From: Lingula anatina
Lineage: Eukaryota > Brachiopoda > Lingulata > Lingulida > Lingulidae
Assembly: GCF_001039355.2 (NCBI RefSeq)
Contig: NW_019775280.1
Location: 308,003-372,002, forward strand
Direction: 5' to 3'
Length of the DNA stretch: 64,000 nt
Made by a program: the position numbers and the translations under genes. Shown one piece after another: positions 23,790 through 35,230 of the stretch (within the stretch, counting starts at the first letter, position 1; every line of letters starts with the position of its first letter). The notes under the pieces were generated by a model that was not told where the DNA came from, made no database searches, and worked only from the letters and a program-made list of their open reading frames with translations.

Positions 23790-26700
23790 CTGCAAGAAAA
23801 AATAAGACAAGTGGATAAATCTTTGGCAAATGGCTAGAATAGGGGCCATGATAAAAAAAGAGCAAGATGAGTTAATTTTCTGTGAGTAATACGTGATGCT
23901 TTAGAAAAAAGTTAAAACAATAGCCATAGATACGTATTGCACAATGCACGGTGAACCGTGTAAATTCTTTGATGTATGTACCAAGAAACATTCTTCCAAA
24001 GGTGGGCGGTAGGTTGAAGTAGTCTTCATTATTTTCACTCCTGAAGAAATTACTTTCTCTATATATGTATTTACAAGATCGAGAAAACTGAAGGGATGTT
24101 GTTTTATTGAGTGTAAAAACTTAGCTTTAACCTCATATGAAGTCTGAACCAAGCGGTAGTGCCAATCACCTCGCAATGCAACAATGTATCACATTTCTCG
24201 AGGCACCTCTAACACAATCTGGTTTCCCCCCACAATTCCTATAGGGACCACAAGGGGGTCACATGCGGCCAGCATGACTTGCTTTTAAAATAACTCAGAA
24301 GAGGGTCATCCCCTGCAAGCATTGCGTTTTTACTTGGTCTCCACGGTCGTAGACAGGAACTTTCAGACAATAGAGCTGTTCAGAAAGTATTTGCATCAAA
24401 GATTAAACAAATATAAAAGATAACCGACATTCTGCCAGCCCTCGGTTCATAGAAAACTGTTGACCCTGGGCAATTAGGAGCAAAGGCCGACAGACTCTGA
24501 TCCCAGATAGCATGNCTAAATCTATGGGAATGCACATATACGGATATTGAGCTTATGTTAACACATTATTATTATCGGTTATAAATAATATTTGAACTTG
24601 TAAAACCAAGCAAAAACAATAAAGAAGAGCTGATCTTCTGTGTAACTGTGCGACATCAGACGACATTTCAGAGGAAACTCTTCCATTCTCTCACAATTCA
24701 CAACCTGCGGCAAAGTTGTTCGTTCCCAGCTGTCGTCTCTTGCGTGAGGTAATACGAGTATATGATATAAAAATACAATACAAAAGCGATCTTAAGGTCC
24801 TACACCTGAGAAAGCATTAACATGGAGACGTGGACGTCCTCCGGGTCGTCACCCTTGCGACCATGGTCGTTATTGTTTCCTGGAGTCTTTTTGAAGCGCG
24901 TCCCATGCCGCCTGCCCGTTATCTCCAGCAGTACAAACGTGGTCGTGATGCATATTCCCTCCACCAACATAACGTAACCAAGGCTGTCGAGGCCGTACAA
25001 CTGGAACACTATTCCCACTATCCACTGATAAATGAACCCTCCCGCAGACCCCCCTATAAGCACCACGGCAAGCACCATCCCGGAGACCTGGATGTAGCGG
25101 TTCACCCACACCAAGGCGCCCGGATAGACGGGCCCTATTGCCAGTCCGTAGAGGCAGTTCACGAACCAGAAGACACTGACGTTATTCCCGGCTTCAGTGC
25201 ACAGAAGAATCCCCGCCAACAGCTGCCCGAGGACCACTGTGCCCAGGATAAAGGAAGGCTTCACCCATTTCGATATTAATGCACTGATGCCCCGCCCCCC
25301 CGTGTAACACCCCCAAAATATCGACACCATCAGGGATGCCTCGAAGGGCTCTCTATGGAGAGGGCCCTCCGTGATGTAGGCAAACATGAACTTATCCAGC
25401 GCCCACTCACCCCCGACGATGTGGATGTAGAAGAACAACATGAGCCCAAGGAGCTGGACTCCGAACACCGTGTCCCCTTTCGCGCACTTGCCAGATTGGA
25501 GCGCGGAACCTGAGTCTTTCGGTTTCTTGTCCGTTGGCTCTGCCGGTATTGCCGTGTGGTCGCCATACACGTTCCATTTGCACCTGTTCGACACATACTG
25601 AAGAACGAGGAAGGCTATGGCGGCAAGAACGGACATGATGCCGCCAATAGTGTATGCGTATTCGATCTGGGAATCATTGTTTGGAATGATTCTCTTAACC
25701 AGGTAAGATCCACTAATATTTGACAGTGTATTTGAGTTCGTCTGGTTATAAGCATACAGTGATTCGCCTGCGAATTTGTACGCCGTTGCACCTTTTTCAT
25801 GGGTCAATGAGCCATTGATGGCCAGTGAGAGCGAAGTGGCAGTTACAGTGTTGTTGTTTTGAGGTTCCAACACGTGTGAATGTGTTCCTAGGAATGGCTC
25901 AATTATCTGTGGCCCGACTATGGCGCCAAGTCCGAAGGCAAGACTTGTTGCGAACACAGGGGCTGCCGCCTCTCTGCCCCACAACTGAAAGGATAGCTTC
26001 GAAGCAGCTGCAATAGAAAATAAGACAAATGGATAACTCTGTGGCAAATGGCTGGAATGTGGGCCATTACAAAAGAGAACAAAATGAGTTAGTAATATGT
26101 AATGCTTTAGAAAAAAATAAAACATCAGGCATGAAAAGTGACATAAAGGTGGACGGTAGTTTGAAGTAGTATTTATTATTTTCACTCCTGAAGAAATGAC
26201 CTTATATATGTGTATTCACACAGAGCACGGGGTCGAGAAAATGTTGTTTTATTGAGCGTCAAAACTGAACTTTAAATAGAATAACTATTCAAACACAGAC
26301 TAAAAATGAATCCAGCGCCAGTGCTAATCACCTCGCAATGCAACAATGTAACACATTTCTCAAGGCACCCCTAACACAATCTGGTTTCCGCTCAACTGTT
26401 ATAGGACCACAAGGGGGTCACATGCGGCCAGCATGACTTGTTTTTGGAATAACTCAGAAGAGGGACATCCCCTGCTAGCACTGTGTTTTAACTTGGTCTC
26501 CACGGTCGTTGACAGGGACTTTCAGACAATAGCGCTGTTCAGAAAGTATTTGCATCGAAGATTAAACAAATATAAAAGATAACCGACATTCTGCCAGCCC
26601 TCAGTTCAGAGAAAACTGTTGACCCTGGGCAATTAGGAGCAAAGGCCGACAGACTCTGATCCCCCCTCGATGCGGTACACAAACAGCTCGGAACGCGTGA

Positions 26701-29700
26701 ACGTGCAGGTTGCCAAAGGAGGGGATGCTTGGTGGTTCGAGGTGTGTGTTTGTGGGGGGGCGGGTTTCTGGCCATGCCCCCCCCCCCCTTGGAAACCCCT
26801 CTTACCCAATCTTGCCCACCCTCACGCTGATAAGCAAAATAAACACGTGTAAGGAGGCACTTCCGTATAATTTTCCCATTTAAGTTTTCTTCATATTACA
26901 CTATAAACTCGTCTCCTAATTCATATTAGCCTACCGAAGCAGAACGTTTTATTCCTTGTTCTCACCTATCCCAAGCAAACTTTCAGGCTCCATCTGCATT
27001 TGTGCTTGCAATTCTTACCCCCCACTGAAAATACAGCGCCAATTCAATAGATTCAAACGGACATTTGACCTTGACCCCGAAGACTGGGTAGTTTTTTTGT
27101 TTTTTTTTTCTAACTCTGGGTTTACCGTCTAGTGGAAAGTTTGCGCCCGCACATTGCTTCAAATCACACGTGGGGCACGTGTACCGGAACATGTTATCTT
27201 CCCTGCACATACAGACTATTTGACCTAGGATTTACCTGCTATCAATCATATAGTAACTGTCCACAAACCTGTTTACTTTTAACCACCTATGTTAAGTGTT
27301 TGGTAAACCTACACGCACAGTCCACAGGAGAGATATTTCAATTTATCTTCTTTTTCAGGGGCTTTTAATGTAAACTTTTAAAATTATAGTTAAACTTGTG
27401 CATTATATTTGCCCATTCATAGTTTTTCCCGTATATTTTACTTTAATTAAAAAAAATAATTAAGGCGTTAAATAAACGACAAAAAAGTATCAAATCACAA
27501 TAATTTTTTCTCTGTCACAATAAAAAAGTTACCTGATATCAGAAGACCCTCCGTGATGCCCTGAATGCTAAACATCGCCATCAGGGTCCACCACACTGTG
27601 CACCACGGAATAACGAAGGACCCAAGAGCTTCAAGAGTCGGTCCCAGAGCTAAGAGGGCAAGGAGAGACCCGTTGAAGCGATCGCAGAGGAAGCCGCCGC
27701 CAATGGCGCCAAAGAACATGCCGATTCCACGCCCCACCACGGCACGTGAGATTTCCTCCCAGTTGCTGTTCGTGCGAACACGTAGATCGGGCAGGGCGGC
27801 CCCGGAGAAGCACGTACAGAGACCCTGCAAGTTAAAATAACTGACTAGAATCGCATTTCTTTGAAGCAACACTCATTTTTGTTGTCAAGCCCGGAGAAAC
27901 ACGTTCAGAGACCCTGCAAGTTAAAATGACTGACTAGAAACCCATTAAATTTCCTCTCTTTTGTTGTTAAGCCAACGCTTGCGTAAATGACACATTTAAC
28001 GATCAGTTACTGTTTAATTTAAAACTGTTTATTTTTAAATTAAAACAAGCCAGATGTCAAGTCAGCGCCACGGGACAAGAGCGGAAGATATACTTTTGAA
28101 GCTAGACACCCGTGCATGAATTTCAACAGCTTCAGCTCCACCTGTGAACATAGTGAACATAGCTTCTTTTTCACCAGCGCGATGCAGCAATGTGCGCATC
28201 ATAAAATGTAAGGTTAACGTGAGACTGGCATCCAGTTGCTTGGATATAAATTGAGTTAATGGTAAGATTATCGCATTAAAAAAAGGCAATTGGCATAAAT
28301 AAATGAATAGATATAGTAAGAAAGCGATCAGCTGTGCGCTTCTGTCTCAGCTCTAAGTGAAATATCGATACCGGTATCAGTTTCTTTATATATAAAACAT
28401 AGATGATATTAATGGAAATTCAGCTCATTAAGAATCTGCGCCATTTTGCAGTGCATGAATTTCAACAGCATTACGAGCAGAACTGAACGCGTCCTTGTGA
28501 ACGACATGTTTGGGTGTACAGTGACCACCTGCCCCCCCCTGCCCCCCCCCCCATCCCCCATCCACCTCAACCGGCCACAATCCACTGGCATTTGATTTGA
28601 ACAACAGACCAAGGAAAACAAAAAGAAAATTCATGCATTCACAACGATAAAACATAAATTGAATTAAGGAAATTTATGATAAAAATCAAATCGTCAAACT
28701 TACTGCGTGGCATCTTTTAGAATGTTTATAACCGACATAGAAACTGAAAGTATTATTGCTATAAGTTTTTCTTCGCAAATTGTTTCACATTGCATTTGAA
28801 CTTCCAAACAATATACAGAAATAATTCAATATCAAGGATGTATGGAGGAGTGGCGATATAAAGTACGATCCCTTAGCTAACACTGCATAAGTGTGCTTTG
28901 ACCTTTCGGAATTTTCTTCTCGATTATTACTTGCCACCAAAATAGCTTTTCTTTTAGCAAGCAAAAAATAAGCGAGGAAATATCCAGTTTTCCTCATAGC
29001 TTTACATGGATAACACTATTATGTATGGTAATACATTCTTAATAACACGTATGTTGTACCAACTCATAGGAGCAACAGTGAAATCACCGAGCAGAATACC
29101 GGATCCTGCTCTTCTCTCTGACCTGAAGTTTAGGTTGGCGTCTTATTGGCGTCCAGTTTGATTTTTCGCGTGGTTTGATGTTTACGAAACATGGACGCTA
29201 TCTTAAACAACTATCACCTGGGTAGATTTAGGGTAGGGCGCTGAATTTATCTGGGGCAGTAGATGTCACGATGTAACGATGTAACTTTTGGCCAGTGAGT
29301 TCGGTAAAGATATCATTTTCCACAGACAATATACTACCCCTCCCAGGGGAGGACCCAGAGATATTTTCTGACAATCTTCCAAATTATCTTTATTACCATC
29401 CTCCATTTTGACCGTCTTCCGACAGAAAAAAAAATAGATACCTGTCAATGTAAACTTAAAAGTCTGACCGTCTTCAAGAAGACCCAGAAGACGGCCTTAA
29501 TCCGCCCCTGCCTCCTTCAAATCGGTAGCAAACAAAACAGAACAAAACTTCGCCTCTCTCCTAATCTCTAAAGTAGAGCATATGCCCCGAGAGATCTTGT
29601 GACCAAACGAATATGCCAAGATTCCAAAGAACTTTATCCTCACTTCACCTAGAGTTCTCGCTCAGTTCTCGTGCACTTACACCAGTCAGTGACTTATTGT

Positions 29701-29908
29701 GATCTATAATTGCTCTATACCACTCCGGTAGCTTCTCGGTGTTTCTACATCATTCATTTCGGAATCACGATCGACCTTATGATGAGCATGCTCTTAGCCG
29801 AAGGAGTATCCGTGTCTTATCTATTTTTACAGTGTGTGTGTGTGTGTGTGTGTGTATGTGTTTGTGTATGTGCGTGCTTGTGTGTATATGTGCGTGTGTG
29901 TGTGTGTA

Positions 29909-29969
<61 letters not shown>

Positions 29970-32900
29970 GGTATAATAATAATAATAATAACAGTAGTAG
30001 TACTACTACTAGTAGTAGTAGTAGTAGAATTATAATTATTTTCAAGTAAAAGTTGGATGTTATGTATTTTTTAAAAATTAAAATTGTTATAATTATAAAA
30101 GAGATATAAAGGGCATTACAAAAACTGCGTTCAATCAAAATGTATGTATCACGTAGTTCATAAAATACATGTTCTTAAAAGTATACATGTCCCATTTTCT
30201 ATGTCAACATATCCTTCACATCTACTCATCTTTCTGATAAACGATAAACCCCCTTAGATAACAATATCTGGTGTTGATTTTTCTTTCTAATAAAATGTAC
30301 AGGAAGACATGTAGCCTACATACACACACATACACACACACACACACACAGATAAACCCTGTACAACCGCATGGTAGCGTCCAATGCACGATGGAGGTGC
30401 GTCTGATTCCAAGAAATAAGTTAATTTCTTGGCAACCTTGTTTTTCTTTTCTGGGAAATATGTACACCCTAGCAGAGAGAAAGAGAGAAACAGAGGGCAG
30501 GAGAGAGAATTCATAGCGAACCGTATAGTTTAAATCGTGCTTCACCCTGTACCGGCACATTTTGAGAGGTCCTAACAGGATTCACTGTCTTTTGCAAGTT
30601 ATCAATGTGTTCGTGTCCTGATGTTTATTTATATTTATTTTTTAAAAATTGGCCGAGTCGAAGGCGGAGGTTCCATTAAACCGACTGGTTTATGTAATAA
30701 TCAGGCTATCAAGTTGGCCATCTCTCTAAGTGTACCGAAACAAGCTACAGCGCTTAAGTATACCTATCGCCCTGAAAAGGGACAGAGCAACGGCAAGAGA
30801 AAGTCCACTGAAAGCGGCGATGCAAAAGTGTCACCGCCAGTCCTTGCATGTCCGAGGTGACGGCGAGAGAACGCTGATGATAAAGTGGAACTTCAGGTGT
30901 GACCTCTCCACACCCCGTGTTTATACTAGTCCAGGTGTGTCACCGCGCGGGGTCCAGTGTTAAAGGTTAGGGACCATTCCCAGACCCGTGGATCGATCTA
31001 TCTCCAAGGGGATTCTCGCTAAATTTCTATCAACTTCAGCGGCTTAGATGTCTCACACGCCTACTGAAGCCGCTAGGGGGTAATTAATTATCGTTTAACA
31101 GCTTCAGTAGGCGTGCCAGACATCTAAGCAGCTTAAGCTGAAAGCAATTTAGCGAGAAANAACGTATGCTTGCTATCTGGGATCCCCCCTCGACGCGGTA
31201 CTCAAACAGCGCGGAGCGCGTGAACGTGCAGGTTGCCAAAGGTGGGGGGGGGGGGGGGGGTTCTGGCCATGCACCCCCTGGGAAACACCTCTCACCCTCA
31301 CGCTGATAAGCATGATGAACATGTGTAGGGAGGCAATTCCGAATAATTTTCCGATTTAAGTTTTCTTCATATTACAGTAGAATAATTAAAGTCGTGTCCT
31401 AATTCATATTAGCCTACCGAAGCAGAACGTTTTATTCCTTGTCCTCGCCTATTCCAAGCAAACCTTCATGCTCCATCTGTATTTGTGCTTGCAATGCCTA
31501 CCCCCACTGAAAATACAGGGCCAATTCAATAGATCCACACGGGCATTTGACCTTGAGCCCGGTGACTGGAATTTTTTTTTCTAACGCTGGGTTTACCGTC
31601 TGGTGGAAAGTTTGGGCCAGCATACTGCTTCAAAACACACGTGGGGCACGTGTACCGGAACATGTTATCTTCCCTGCACATACAGACTATTTGACCTAGG
31701 ATTTACCTGCTATCAATCATATAGTAACTGTCCACAAACCTGTTTACTTTTAACCACCTATGTTGAGTGTTTGGGTAACCTACAGCCACAGTCCACAGGA
31801 GAGATATTTCAATTTATCTTCTTTTTCAGGGGGCTTTTAATGTAAACTTTTAAAATTATAGTTAAAACTCTTGTGCATTATATTTGCCCATTCATAGTTT
31901 TTCCCGTATATTTTACTTTAATTTAAAAAAATAAAGCGTTAAGTAAACGACAAAAAAAGGTATCAAATCACAATATTTTTTTCTCTGTCACAATAAAAAA
32001 GTTACCTGATATCAGAAGACCCTCCGTGATGCCCTGAATGCTAAACATCGCCATCAGAGTCCACCACACTGTGCACCACGGAATAACGAAGGACCCAAGA
32101 GCTTCAAGAGTCGGTCCCAGAGCTAAGAGGGCAAGGAGAGACCCGTTGAAGCGATCGCACAGGAAGCCGCCGCCAATGGCGCCAAAGAACATGCCGATTC
32201 CGCGCCCCACCACGGCACGTGAGATTTCCTCCCAGTTGCTGTTCGTGCGAACACGTAGATCGGGCAGGGCGGCCCCGGAGAAACACGTACAGAGACCCTG
32301 CAAGTTAAAATAACTGACTAGAAACGCATTAAATTTCCTTGAGGCAACTCTCTCTGTTGTTGTTAAGCCAACGCTTGCGTAAATGACACATTCAACGATC
32401 AGTTACTGTTTAATTTAAAACTGTTTATTTTTAAATTAAAACAAGTTAAAACAAGCCAGATGTCAAGTCAGCGCCACGGGACAAGAGCGGAAGATATACT
32501 TTTGAAGCTAGTCACCCGTGCATGAATTTCAACAGCTTCAGCTCCACCTGTGAACATAGTGAACATAGCTTCTTTTTCACCAGCGCGATGCAGCAATTTG
32601 CGCATCATAAAATGTAAGGTTAACGTGAGACTGGCATCCAGTTGCTTGGATATAAATTGAGTTAATGGTAAGATTATCGCATTAAAAAAAGAGGCAATTG
32701 GCATAAATAAATGAATAGATATAGTAAGAAAGCGATCAGCTGTGCGCTTCTGTCTCAGCTCTAAGTGAAATATCGATACCGGTATCAGTTTCTTTATATA
32801 TAAAACATAGATGATATTAATGGAAGTTCAGCTCATTAAGAATCTGCGCCATCTTGCAGTACATGAATTTCAACAGCATTACGAACAGAACTGAACGCAT

Positions 32901-34424
32901 CCTAGTGAACGACATGTTTTGACTGTACAGTGACCATCTGCCCCCCTCCCCTCTCCCCCCCCCCCCCCCCACCATAACCGGCCACAATCCATTGGCATCT
33001 TTGCCTGTAGGTTCCGCTAATTTACAACTATTTTGTTCATAAGTTTGAATTGAACAACAGACCAAGGAAAACATAAAGAAAATCCTTGCGTTCACAACGA
33101 TTAAACATAAATATAATGTAAGAAATTTATGATAAAAATCAAATCTTTAAACTGACTGCGTGACATATTTTCAAATATTTATAACCGACATAGTACCCGA
33201 AAGCAATATTGCCATATGTTTTTCTTCGCGAATTGTTTCACATTGTATTTGAACTTCCAAACAATATTCAGATAATAATTAAATTTCAAGGATGTGTGGA
33301 TGAGTTGGATTGAAGGGTGTCGATATGAAGCACTATCCCTAAGCTAATACTGCATTAGTGTGCTTTGACCTTTCGGAATTTTCTTCTCGATTATTACTTG
33401 CCACGCCACCAAAATAGCTTTTCTATTAGCAAGCAAAAAATAAACGAGGAAATATCCAGTTTTCCTCATAGCTTTACATGGATAACACTATTATGTATGG
33501 TAATACATTCTTAATAACACGTATGTTGTACCAACTCATAGGAGCAACAGTGAAATCACCGAGCAGAATACCGGATCCTGCTCTTCTCTCTGACCTGAAG
33601 TTAAGGTTGGCGCCTTATTGGCGTCCAGTTTGATTTTTCGCGTGGTTTGACGTTTACGAAACATGGACGCTATCTTAAACAACTATCACCTGGGTGGATT
33701 TAGGGTAGGGCGCTTAATTTATCTGGGGCAGTAGATGTCACGATGTAACGATGTAACTTTTGGCCAGTGAGTTCGGTAAAGATATCATTTTCCACAGACA
33801 ATATACTACCCCTCCCAGGGGCGGACCCAGAGATATTTTCTGACAGTCTTCCAAATTATCTTTATTACCATCCTCCATTTTGACCGTCTTCCGACAGAAA
33901 AAAATAGATACCTGTCAATGTAAACTTAAAAGTCTGACCGTCTTCCAGAAGACCCAGAAGACGGCCTTAATCCGCCCCTGCCTCCTTCAAATCGGTAGTA
34001 AACAAAACAGAACAAAACTTCGCCTCTCTCCTAATATCTAAAGTAGGGTATATGCCCTGAGAGATCTTGTGACCAAACGAATATGCCAAGATTCCAAAGA
34101 ACTTTATCCTCACTTCACCTACAGTTCTCGCTCAGTTCTCGTGCACTTAAACCAGTCAGTGACTTATTGTGATCTATAATTGCTCTATACCACTCCGGTA
34201 GCTTCTCGGTGTTTCTACATCATTCATTTCGGAATCACGATCGACCTTATGATGAGCATGCTCTTAGCCGAAGGAGTATCCGTGTCTTAACTATTTTACC
34301 GTGTGTGTGTGTGTGTGTGTGTGCGTGTGTGTGTTTGTATGTGCGTGCTTGTGTATATGTGTGTGTGTGTGTATGTGTGTGTGTGTTTGTGTATGTGCGT
34401 GTGTGTGTTTGTATGTGCGTGCTT

Positions 34425-34465
<41 letters not shown>

Positions 34466-35184
34466 AGAGAGAGAGAGAGAGATAATAATAATAATAATAA
34501 TAGTAGTAGTAGTAGAATTATAATTATTTTCAAGTAAAAGTTGGATGTTATGTATTTTAATTGTTATAATTATAAAAGAGATATAAAGGGCATTACAAAA
34601 ACTGCGTTCAATCGAAATTTATACATGTATATCACTTAGTTCATAAAATAAAAGTACTTAAAAGTATGCTATCCGCGTTTAAACATGTCCCATTTTCTAT
34701 GTCAACATATCTACGTCTACATTTTCTACGTCTACTCATCTTTCTCAATTCAAATAAACGACAAACCCCTTAGATAACAGTATCTGGTGTTGATTTTTCT
34801 TTCTAATAAAATGTACAGGAAGACATGTACACAGTGGTCTATTTTACAGGCCAGACATTTTGAACTAAATAATTTGATTAGAAATAGTATAAAAAATCGA
34901 ATCCAAGTACAAGAACGAGTCAAACGATGATTTGTGAGTAGAATATTTTTTCCCGAGGAAAATTTGACTTGGCCGGAAAATAAAATCGATATAAGTTAGG
35001 TTGCCAATTTTTGAATTTGAAAATTATTCCTTTATGTTCTCTACACACACACACACATACACACACACACACACACACATCCAAAAACACAGACACACAC
35101 GCACATACACACACAAACAAACATCCAAAAACACAAATACACACACATATCCAAAAAACATACACACATACGAGTACACACACA

Positions 35185-35230
<46 letters not shown>

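Larger units (their letters stand above)
22318..24514. repeat. Allele A block of the transporter 3' region
   Basis: Nearly identical to 24519-26660, including exon, intron and 3' flank. It ends at the N at 24515, just after entering a transposon end (CCCAGATAGCATG). See the findings for the allele model. Confidence 0.85.
24516..31159. repeat. Allele-B contig inserted between two allele-A contigs
   Basis: 24519-26660 duplicates 22306-24500, and 26660-31159 duplicates 31180-36020. It is therefore a single stretch that bridges the place where allele A is broken by a transposon. It carries one complete copy of exons 3 and 2 and the intron between them. Confidence 0.8.

Noticed and set aside
22585-26007. 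Genuine tandem duplication of the transporter gene
   Set aside because: Introns and flanks are as similar as exons, the copies meet at single Ns, and exon 1 is single. Two alleles in one scaffold explain this better.
29710-30035. Long open frames of Cys/Val or His/Thr repeats (also at 34209-34537 and 35001-35394)
   Set aside because: They are translations of TG and CA microsatellites; no codon bias, no homology, and frames overlap on both strands.
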